The translations under genes and the position numbers were made by a program. This document shows positions 7,931 through 15,208 of a DNA stretch of 64,000 nucleotides, piece by piece. The stretch spans positions 1,010,047 through 1,074,046 of the forward strand of contig NZ_MAKX01000001.1 in NCBI RefSeq assembly GCF_001693415.1, given 5' to 3'. Origin of the DNA: Tenacibaculum soleae (lineage in GTDB: Bacteria > Bacteroidota > Bacteroidia > Flavobacteriales > Flavobacteriaceae). The notes beneath the pieces were generated by a model, which had not been told where the DNA came from, searched no databases, and worked only from the letters and a program-made list of their open reading frames with translations. Position 1 is the first letter of the stretch. Each line of letters opens with the position of its first letter.

Positions 7931-9517
7931 TTAAAGTATTTGTTGTTTTGTACGTTCATTATTAACCCTACGTGAAATATTTAACGGATTTTCATTCTTT
8001 AGTTCATCCGGTAATAATTCGTTTGGCCAATCTTGATAACTAAAAGGTCTAATCCAACGTTTAATTGATTCGGTTCCAACTGCTGTAAATCTAGAATCTG
8101 ATGATGCTGGATAAGGACCACCATGCGTCATAGATTCACAAACTTCAACACCTGTTGGTACTCCATTAAAAATAATTCTTCCAACTTTAGTTTGTAAAGC
8201 ATCAGTTATGGCAGGAAGTTTAGCAAAATCTTCTTTTTCTGCTAAAATAGTACCTGTTAATTGCCCTTCTAAATGATTAATAATTTGTATTAATTCTGAT
8301 TGGTCTTTTGCTTTTACTACTATAGAAAAAGGACCAAAAACTTCAGTTTGCATTTTAGGGTTTTCTAAAAAGTCAGCTCCTGATACTGCACATATTGTTG
8401 AAGCAGCAAAATTAGAATTAATATCTCCTTGAATTTTTTCAACGATTTTTATACCTGGTTGTGAAGTGACAACTTCTCCGTTTGACACAAAGGCATCTTT
8501 AATATTTGGATGTAACATACATTGCGATGCAATTGCTATAGTTTTTTCTGCTAAATCTTTAATAAAAGCATCTGTTTTTTCCCCTGCTATAGTTAACAAT
8601 AATCCTGGGTTTGTACAAAATTGCCCTGTTCCCACAGTTATTGAATCTGCATAAGTAGCTGCTGTTTCTGCAGATTTATTTTTAATTACATTTGGCATTA
8701 TTACAACAGGGTTGATACTTCCCATCTCAGCAAATACCGGAATTGGTTCAGATCTTTCAGCTCCTAAATTGTATAGTGCTCTACCACCAGCAATACTTCC
8801 TGTAAACCCTACAGCTTTTATTTTTGGGTGTTTTACTAATGCACTACCAACAATTCTTCCGCTTCCAGTAATGTTTGAAAATACACCATTTGGCATTCCT
8901 GTTTTTTCTGCTGCTTTTATAATTGCTGAAGCTACTAATTCTCCTGTCCCTGAGTGCATTGCGTGTGATTTTACAATTACAGGACAACCTGATGCTAATG
9001 CACTTGCTGTATCTCCTCCTGCAGTTGAAAAAGCTAAAGGGAAGTTACTTGCTGCAAACACCACAACAGGGCCTAAAGGAATTGACGTTTTTCTAATATC
9101 TGACTTAGGTAATGGCTGTCTTGTAGGGATTGCTTCATCAATGGTAATGCTTCTCCATTCATCTTTTAAAATTAATTCAGCAAAGGCTCTCAATTGACCT
9201 ATGGTTCTACCTCTTTCTCCTTGTGCTCTTCCTTCAGGTAAACCAGACTCTAACATATACATATCGGTTAGTTCTGAGTCTAAAGCTAATATTTCATCAG
9301 CTATTGCATTTAAAAAAACAGCTCTTTGCTTTCCTGGTATTTTACGATATGTTTTAAAGGCACTGTCTGCTAACATTACAGCTTCATTTACTTCTTCTAA
9401 AGTAGCTTGGTGAAAAGCGGTAGGATTTTGTATGTTTAACTTTGGATTTATTGTTTTGTGCGTTTTCGTTCCGTTTCCAGACAATCTATTTCCTATATAA
9501 TTTTTTCCTGTAATCAT
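7931..9517 (-). CDS. alpha-ketoglutaric semialdehyde dehydrogenase
   Basis: The 528-residue aldehyde dehydrogenase has the catalytic cysteine in TVGTGQFCTNPG and the general-base glutamate in PVFAEMGSINP. Its length and the start MITGKNYIG with the LPEGRAQGERGRT segment fit the NADP-linked 2,5-dioxovalerate (ketoglutarate-semialdehyde) subgroup. In hydroxyproline catabolism it produces 2-oxoglutarate in the last step. It is transcribed divergently from the deaminase at 9847. The family is secure; the substrate rests on context. Confidence 0.9.
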   Translation of the reverse strand: MITGKNYIGNRLSGNGTKTHKTINPKLNIQNPTAFHQATLEEVNEAVMLADSAFKTYRKIPGKQRAVFLNAIADEILALDSELTDMYMLESGLPEGRAQGERGRTIGQLRAFAELILKDEWRSITIDEAIPTRQPLPKSDIRKTSIPLGPVVVFAASNFPLAFSTAGGDTASALASGCPVIVKSHAMHSGTGELVASAIIKAAEKTGMPNGVFSNITGSGRIVGSALVKHPKIKAVGFTGSIAGGRALYNLGAERSEPIPVFAEMGSINPVVIMPNVIKNKSAETAATYADSITVGTGQFCTNPGLLLTIAGEKTDAFIKDLAEKTIAIASQCMLHPNIKDAFVSNGEVVTSQPGIKIVEKIQGDINSNFAASTICAVSGADFLENPKMQTEVFGPFSIVVKAKDQSELIQIINHLEGQLTGTILAEKEDFAKLPAITDALQTKVGRIIFNGVPTGVEVCESMTHGGPYPASSDSRFTAVGTESIKRWIRPFSYQDWPNELLPDELKNENPLNISRRVNNERTKQQIL

Positions 9518-9846
9518 TGTGATTCTTTATTTATATTCTATACCAATCGGGTTTGTAACATTGATCTTATTTCTTTAAAAAGAACATCAATTTTAAATAC
9601 ATAAAAGCCTAATTTTGATAAAGATATTAATTTGTTTATTATATCAGTAAGTTATTAATTAACCTTTTTGAATACAAAAATAGTATTGATTTAATATTTT
9701 TTTTGTTTATTTTCTATCTTGTTATGATACTATTTTATCCATTTATATGATTTTATTCGCGTTATGCGTGAGTAGTGTATGTGTTTGTTGTTATTTTATA
9801 TAGTTTTACAAAAAACTTACTAATATAATTTTAGACAATAAGAAAC
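9518..9846. promoter_or_regulatory. divergent regulatory region of the hydroxyproline genes
   Basis: The 329-bp divergent spacer holds several repeated motifs. TTTTTGAATAC at 9665-9675 matches the half-site at 7899-7908. AAAATAGTAT (9677-9686) and ATACTATTTT (9727-9736) form a 10-bp inverted repeat spaced by 40 nt. TGATACTA-TT-TTATC at 9725-9739 recurs with two changed bases in front of the AraC gene at 10961-10975. These are candidate AraC binding sites; no gene is seen here. Confidence 0.55.
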
Positions 9847-10815
9847 ATGATAAAAGTAAATAATTCAGATTGGAGATATAGCGTTATGCCGGCCGTGTTT
9901 ACATGGTTGAAAGAGTCAAAATCTGGCGATTTTGAAATAGACTTGGATGCTACAAAAAAATATGCAGCAGACATTTTAAAGGTTCAAGGAAAAGGTGGAA
10001 GCAGAATGGGGGGACTTGTAGGTTCTGGTACTTTAGGTGAGAACAGCTATTTGAGCTCAGAACAGCGACTTTCTTTACTAAAAGCTCTTTCTGAGGTTGC
10101 TAAAGAATACAATGTGCCATTAATTAGTGGAGCTGCAGCAGAAACTAAAGAAGAACTTGCTAAAATAGTTGAAGGTCTTGCTACTGTAGGAGTGGATACT
10201 GTTATGGTAATGCCTCCAAAAACTAAAGCAGTTCCTTCTGATGAAGAAATGTATGAGTACTATGCACTTGCTGAAGCAACTGCAAGAGGTGCAGGCATAA
10301 CCATTATGCCTTATAACAATCCTGATGCAGCTGGATATCATGCGCTTTCAGTGGATCTTCTTTTACGAATTTCTGTTCTCCCTAATGTAACTGCACTTAA
10401 AATATCAACTATAGATGTTTCTATTATTGAAACATTGATGTTAAAGAATAAAGAATTAAAAGTTTTAGCAGGAGTCGATACAGTAACTATACATGCAGGA
10501 CTTGCTGGAGCATGTGGTGGAATTACAGGTGTAGGTTGTATCTTCCCAAAGGCTAGTGTTACTATGCAAGAATATATCGTAAATGGAGAATGGGCTAAGG
10601 CAAATCAAATCTCTCAGGCAATGAATTCTATTTCATATCTTGATGCACAGCCGTTACTTATGGAATATCTTAAATATGCTTTTGGAATTCATCATAATGA
10701 TGCTGATGGAGGACTTCACACATTAGGTACGAAGTTAACACAGCAACAAATTAATGATGTTCAGGTAAGATATATTCAAGCTAAAGAGAGACTTGAGGTT
10801 CTAGACTTAATATAG
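9847..10815 (+). CDS. 1-pyrroline-4-hydroxy-2-carboxylate deaminase (DHDPS family)
   Basis: The 322-residue TIM-barrel protein is of the dihydrodipicolinate synthase/N-acetylneuraminate lyase family. The Schiff-base lysine is K185 in VTALKIST, the catalytic tyrosine is Y156 in MPYNNPD, and the substrate loop is GSGTLGENSYLS. Within this cluster it would deaminate the product of the D-hydroxyproline oxidoreductase to ketoglutarate semialdehyde, the substrate of the divergent dehydrogenase. True DapA is unlikely because the partners are all hydroxyproline enzymes. Confidence 0.85.
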   Translation: MIKVNNSDWRYSVMPAVFTWLKESKSGDFEIDLDATKKYAADILKVQGKGGSRMGGLVGSGTLGENSYLSSEQRLSLLKALSEVAKEYNVPLISGAAAETKEELAKIVEGLATVGVDTVMVMPPKTKAVPSDEEMYEYYALAEATARGAGITIMPYNNPDAAGYHALSVDLLLRISVLPNVTALKISTIDVSIIETLMLKNKELKVLAGVDTVTIHAGLAGACGGITGVGCIFPKASVTMQEYIVNGEWAKANQISQAMNSISYLDAQPLLMEYLKYAFGIHHNDADGGLHTLGTKLTQQQINDVQVRYIQAKERLEVLDLI

Positions 10816-10878
10816 GTTAATTCTTTTAAGTAGTCAAAAAAACTCTTTTTTTATTGAGTTTTATTATGGTCAAATGCT

Positions 10879-10975
10879 TAGTATCATAAAAAGAGAGCAG
10901 ATTGAGAATAGATTAATGACAAAAAGTTATATTATTTTTCTAATTAAAACTTTCTTTTTGTGATACTACCTTATC
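10879..10975 (+). promoter_or_regulatory. candidate AraC autoregulatory sites
   Basis: TAGTATCA at 10879-10886 (TGATACTA on the minus strand) and TGATACTACCTTATC at 10961-10975 lie between the deaminase and the AraC gene. The second matches 9725-9739 at 13 of 15 positions. The repeated placement before two genes of the same pathway suggests binding by the AraC regulator. Confidence 0.5.
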
Positions 10976-11042
10976 TTTTTTTGTTGAAAAATATTATTGT
11001 ATTATTTGAATAGTTTTGAGTTTTTAATTTAACAGTATATTA

Positions 11043-11882
11043 ATGAAAGTTTTACCATTTAAAATACCAAAAGTAAAAAATCTAGGATTAATTTATCAAG
11101 AAGATAAAGGACGATTTTTTTATGATAAGTTACATCAGCATGAAGAAATTCAACTTTGTTATATTGTAAAAGGTGAAGGAACTTTAATTGTTGGCGATAC
11201 AGTTAATGAATATAATACAGGTGATATTTTGGTAATAGGAGGTAATCAACCACATGTTTTTAAAAGTGATATAACTAATGTACAAGAGTCATTTATGATA
11301 TCACTTTTTTTTACAAGGAAATCATTTGGTGATACCTTTTTTGAATTGGATGATTTTAAAGAGCTTACTTCTTTTTTTGACAATAGTAAAAATAGTTTTA
11401 GAGTAAAAAATAATAAGAAAGTATTAATAGATTTTTTTTTAGAACTACAAAAAAGTAGGGATTTAGTGAAGTTTATTATTTTTATTAAGATGATAGCTGT
11501 TATTTCAAATTCTGAAATTGAATATCTCTCTTCATTTGTTTACAAAAAAAAATATACAGACAATGAAGGAAAGAGAATGAGAGATATAATGGACTTTACT
11601 CTTGCTAATTTTAATAAAAAAATTGAATTGAATGAAATAGCACAAATTGCAAATATGACTTCTAATGCTTTTTGTAGATATTTTAAACAAAGAACAAATA
11701 AAACATTTTTTGCTTTTTTAAATGAACTTAGAATTGAAACGGCATGTAAATTACTGCAAAATAAAGAATATTCAATTATTGAAGTTTCTGAGAAATCTGG
11801 ATTTAAAAATATTTCTAATTTTAATAGAAAGTTTAAAGAATTAAAAAGGAAAACTCCATCTAATTATCGGTTGAATTATTAA
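11043..11882 (+). CDS. AraC-family transcriptional regulator of the hydroxyproline cluster
   Basis: The 279-residue protein has an N-terminal cupin effector domain (HQHEEIQLCYIVKGEG, about residues 30-95) and a C-terminal AraC double helix-turn-helix (about 180-279). The latter includes EIAQIANMTSNAFCRYFKQ and the signature IIEVSEKSGFKNISNFNRKFK. It lies directly after the deaminase gene on the same strand and shares putative operators with it. Activation of the pathway by hydroxyproline or an intermediate is the likely role, inferred from location. Confidence 0.85.
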   Translation: MKVLPFKIPKVKNLGLIYQEDKGRFFYDKLHQHEEIQLCYIVKGEGTLIVGDTVNEYNTGDILVIGGNQPHVFKSDITNVQESFMISLFFTRKSFGDTFFELDDFKELTSFFDNSKNSFRVKNNKKVLIDFFLELQKSRDLVKFIIFIKMIAVISNSEIEYLSSFVYKKKYTDNEGKRMRDIMDFTLANFNKKIELNEIAQIANMTSNAFCRYFKQRTNKTFFAFLNELRIETACKLLQNKEYSIIEVSEKSGFKNISNFNRKFKELKRKTPSNYRLNY

Positions 11883-11977
11883 AACATTAAAAATTAATAA
11901 TAAGAGCATTTTTTTTATAAATAAGTATTTTTTTATTTACTCTTAGTTATATTTGACAGCTATTTATCAAAAAATAT

Positions 11978-12943
11978 ATGAAAAGAGTTATTATCTTGTT
12001 TTTTATCGTTTTTATATCAAAAGTTAATGCACAAGAAACATTACCTATCTATGCAGATTATTTATCTGATAATGTTTATTTGTTACATCCAACTGCTGCA
12101 GGAATTGGTGATTGTGGGAAATTACGTTTAACTGCCCGTCAACAATGGATTGGAGTCAAGGACGCACCATCACTACAAACGGCTAGTTTTCATGCTAAGT
12201 TTAATGAAAATTCTAATGCAGGTTACGGTTTTGTTCTTTTTAATGATAAAAACGGATATCATTCTCAAAAAGGATTGCAAGGAACTTATGCTTATCATAT
12301 AGATATGGGGAATGAAAATTTATTTAAACAATTATCATTTGGTTTGTCAATGTCAATAGTGCAAAATGAGGTTGATCAACGAAATTTCGTCAATGATCCT
12401 ACTGTTAGTCAGATTATAAATAGCGATTTTTATTTTAATGCTGATTTTGGTATGGCATACCATTATAAAGGTTTTTCATCTTACTTTACAATAAAAAATA
12501 TCATGCTTTCTGCAAAAAATGATTTAAACCCTGATTTTGAGTCGTATAATTTAAGAAACTATATTGTTGGAGGAGGATACTTTTTTGGTGATGCAGATAA
12601 ACTACAGTTCGAACCATCAGTTATGTTACAATATAAAGATCAAACTGGCGAAAAAATTGCAGATTTAAATTTTAAAGTATACAAGCAATTTGAAACCACT
12701 CAATTATGGGCTGCTTTATCATACAGAAGAAGTTTAGATAGTAGTGTTTTTGGTGATGCACATTACATAACACCAATTGTGGGTGTTAATTATAAAAATT
12801 TAATGTTTGCTTATACTTACACTCAACAAAGTGGTGATGTTGTTTTTTCTAATGGAGGTTTTCATCAAGTATCATTTGGTATTGATGTTTTGTGTAGAAA
12901 ACGTAGAGCTTCAGCTTGTCCAAATATAAATGGAAGTTTTTAA
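11978..12943 (+). CDS. PorP/SprF-family type IX secretion membrane protein
   Basis: The 321-residue protein has a signal peptide ending near SKVNAQ and an outer-membrane beta-barrel of the PorP/SprF family. The early segment YLLHPTAAGIGDCGKLRLTA and the ARQQW motif are characteristic. Such proteins partner individual type IX secreted adhesins or gliding proteins and help to secrete or anchor them. No large adhesin gene lies beside it here, so its partner is unknown. Its stop codon overlaps that of convergent murI by three bases. Confidence 0.85.
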   Translation: MKRVIILFFIVFISKVNAQETLPIYADYLSDNVYLLHPTAAGIGDCGKLRLTARQQWIGVKDAPSLQTASFHAKFNENSNAGYGFVLFNDKNGYHSQKGLQGTYAYHIDMGNENLFKQLSFGLSMSIVQNEVDQRNFVNDPTVSQIINSDFYFNADFGMAYHYKGFSSYFTIKNIMLSAKNDLNPDFESYNLRNYIVGGGYFFGDADKLQFEPSVMLQYKDQTGEKIADLNFKVYKQFETTQLWAALSYRRSLDSSVFGDAHYITPIVGVNYKNLMFAYTYTQQSGDVVFSNGGFHQVSFGIDVLCRKRRASACPNINGSF

Positions 12944-13734
12944 AAGTCTAAAGTAGCAACGGTAACCTTATCATAGTCTTTTAATAAATGCTGCAATACA
13001 TCTTTGTTTTTGTTAATGTAAAAAACGTTAAATTCATTTTTATTGGCAGCGGCAAGAAGATTATTTTGCTTTAAAACGTTTTTAGTTTGTCTTGCTACAG
13101 CTTCTCCTGAATCAATAATTTTTATATTATTTCCCACAATTTTCTTTATTTGAGGTATTAAATACGGATAATGGGTACATCCTAAAACAATACAATCACA
13201 TTTTGATGAAAGCATAGTCTTTAAATATTTATTTAATAAAGTGGTCATTTCAGAAGAGTGTATTTTTCCATTTTCAATCAACTCAACTAAGCCATTTCCA
13301 ACCTGTTCAACAATCGTAATTTTATTGTTAATAGAAGCAGAGGTTTTTTCAAATAAAGCGCTATTAAGTGTGCCTTTAGTAGCTAATATTCCTATAGTAG
13401 CAGTTTTTGTTTGTATGGATGCCGATTTAATTGCAGGCTCAATGCCAATAATTGGAACAGAATATTTCTTTCTTAAATAATCAATAGCATTTGTCGTTGC
13501 AGTATTACAAGCAACAACAATTAGTTTACAACCTTTTTTTATTAAAAACTCTGTGTTTTTAATTGATAAATCAAGGATTTGCTGTTTTGATTTTTGGCCG
13601 TAAGGAGCATTTTTACTATCTGATAAATATATGGTGCTTTCATTTGGCAATAAAGCATGGATTTCTTTCCAAATAGAAGTGCCTCCAATACCAGAGTCGA
13701 AAATGCCAATAGGTTGTTGCTTTTGTGTAATCAT
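12940..13734 (-). CDS. murI: glutamate racemase MurI
   Basis: The 264-residue protein makes D-glutamate for peptidoglycan. It shows the family motifs IGIFDSGIGG (D13), SDSKNAPYG, VACNTATT with catalytic C76, and GCTHYPYL with catalytic C186. It is the last gene after the OmpH pair on this strand but a strong terminator separates them. Its end overlaps the end of the convergent PorP gene. Confidence 0.95.
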   Translation of the reverse strand: MITQKQQPIGIFDSGIGGTSIWKEIHALLPNESTIYLSDSKNAPYGQKSKQQILDLSIKNTEFLIKKGCKLIVVACNTATTNAIDYLRKKYSVPIIGIEPAIKSASIQTKTATIGILATKGTLNSALFEKTSASINNKITIVEQVGNGLVELIENGKIHSSEMTTLLNKYLKTMLSSKCDCIVLGCTHYPYLIPQIKKIVGNNIKIIDSGEAVARQTKNVLKQNNLLAAANKNEFNVFYINKNKDVLQHLLKDYDKVTVATLDF

Positions 13735-13749
13735 AGATATAACAAAAAT

Positions 13750-13779
13750 AAAAATCCTGCTGAATTCAGCAGGATTTTT
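13750..13779. terminator. terminator of the BamA-OmpH operon
   Basis: A perfect 30-bp palindrome (15 bp per arm, CCTGCTGAA with TTCAGCAGG core) flanked by T runs lies between the second OmpH gene and murI. Confidence 0.85.
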
Positions 13780-13800
13780 ATAAAATATTTTAAATGTTTC

Positions 13801-14310
13801 TTAGAAGCCTAATTTTGCTTTTACAGCATCGTAAATATCTTCACCTTTATCATAAACGATTAATCCTTTACCAGGTGCAGCATCAAATACATAGATAATT
13901 CCTTTAGCAGCAGCAACATCTTTAATTGCTTGTTCAGCTTTCTTTAAAATAGGAATTGTTTTTTCTTGGTATTTCTTTTGCATTTCTTGACTAGCAGATT
14001 GCTCAGCCTGACCAATTCTTTGTCTGTCTTGTTGAATTTCAACAGCTCTTTTTTGGTTTACTTCTTGTGTTTGGCTTTTAGCTTCTGCTTCATATTTTTT
14101 AATTTTAGCCTGTACTTTCTTTACCATCGCTTCAATATCATCACGATAAGTTTTGTTTAATTTTTCTAACTCAGCTTTCATTGCTTTAGTTGCAGGCATT
14201 TCAGATAATAATTTATCTGTATTTATATGTGCAGTTTTTTGTGCATTTGCCACACCACCTAATCCAATTGTGAAAATTGCAACTAATACTAACGTTTTTA
14301 AATGTTTCAT
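13801..14310 (-). CDS. OmpH/Skp-family periplasmic chaperone
   Basis: The 169-residue protein has a signal peptide ending near GVANAQ and the Skp/OmpH fold. There is a short beta start (KTAHINTDKLL), long charged coiled-coil helices rich in K, E and Q, and a C-terminal strand with GIIYVFDAAPGKGLIVY. Skp-type trimers hold unfolded outer-membrane proteins in the periplasm. It is the last gene of the envelope operon headed by DUF6089, UppS and BamA, 37 bases after a longer paralogue. Confidence 0.9.
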   Translation of the reverse strand: MKHLKTLVLVAIFTIGLGGVANAQKTAHINTDKLLSEMPATKAMKAELEKLNKTYRDDIEAMVKKVQAKIKKYEAEAKSQTQEVNQKRAVEIQQDRQRIGQAEQSASQEMQKKYQEKTIPILKKAEQAIKDVAAAKGIIYVFDAAPGKGLIVYDKGEDIYDAVKAKLGF

Positions 14311-14347
14311 CTTTGTTTTAATTTAATTTATGTTCTTTATTCTTGAT

Positions 14348-15145
14348 TTATTTATTCTCTTCTGTTGTTGCTTTCTTTTTAACCTCTTCTTGTGCTTTTT
14401 TTAATGCATCCTTTTTCTGTTTCAGCAACCTTCTCTTATCAGCTCTCAGTTTTAATTTAGCTTGTCTTTTTTCTTCGATGAGTTTTATTTTAGCTAACCG
14501 GTCTGCTTCTTTTTTAGATCTAAGTGCTTTCTTTTTAGCTATTTTATCTTTTTGCTCATCAGTTAAACTTTCATTTTTAAGTAACTCTTTTTTAGCTGCT
14601 ATTTTATCTTTCTTTTCTTGTTTTTTCTGATCAATATTAATCATTTTAACAATAAGGTCGCTAATATCGTGTTTTTTGTTTGAATATAGCATAACTAATT
14701 CACCTGACTTGTCAAATACGAAATCATATTTTTTTCTAGCGGCAATTGTTTGTACGGCGTTAAAAACTTGATCTTGAATAGGTTTAATTAATTGTTTTCT
14801 TAAATTATACATATCCCCTTTAGGACCAAAATATAATGATTCTAATCTGCGTAAAGATTCATGTTTAATTGTGATGTCTTCTTCGCGTTCATCAATTAAA
14901 TCTTTTGTTAAAATAGCCTTTTCATTTGTTAAGTCAGTTTTTAAAACTTCTATAGCCCTAGCTTCTTTGTCTAATTTTGTTCTCCATTTTTCAACTTTTG
15001 CATCTAATGAGTTTTGTGCTTCCAAATATTCTGGAATATTTTGAAGAATGTACTCCATATCAATATATGCTATACGTTGCCCTTTTTGTGCTAGAGTGAT
15101 ACTGGTAATAAGTAAAAGAACGAGTGCTAAAATGTTTTTTTTCAT
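14348..15145 (-). CDS. OmpH/Skp-family protein with long basic tail
   Basis: The 265-residue protein begins with a signal peptide and the OmpH core (GQRIAYIDMEYIL through DFVFDKSGELVMLY, about residues 20-165). It continues for about 100 residues of lysine-, arginine- and glutamate-rich helix absent from its 169-residue neighbour. The tail should form a long coiled coil in the periplasm and could contact peptidoglycan or RNA-like polyanions. It is located between bamA and the shorter OmpH, so outer-membrane protein biogenesis is the expected role. Confidence 0.88.
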   Translation of the reverse strand: MKKNILALVLLLITSITLAQKGQRIAYIDMEYILQNIPEYLEAQNSLDAKVEKWRTKLDKEARAIEVLKTDLTNEKAILTKDLIDEREEDITIKHESLRRLESLYFGPKGDMYNLRKQLIKPIQDQVFNAVQTIAARKKYDFVFDKSGELVMLYSNKKHDISDLIVKMINIDQKKQEKKDKIAAKKELLKNESLTDEQKDKIAKKKALRSKKEADRLAKIKLIEEKRQAKLKLRADKRRLLKQKKDALKKAQEEVKKKATTEENK

Positions 15146-15208
15146 CTTGATAAAATGTATTTAGAAAAAACCGTGCCAAAAAACTACAAGCGTTACAAAT
15201 GTAAGGTT

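Noticed and set aside
8466..9413. Three plus-strand frames inside the aldehyde dehydrogenase region
   Set aside because: They mirror the coding frame of the clear dehydrogenase gene on the opposite strand and encode low-complexity proteins without motifs.
9847..10815. dapA (dihydrodipicolinate synthase)
   Set aside because: Family features allow it, but the gene lies among hydroxyproline enzymes with a shared regulator, so a deaminase role is more likely.
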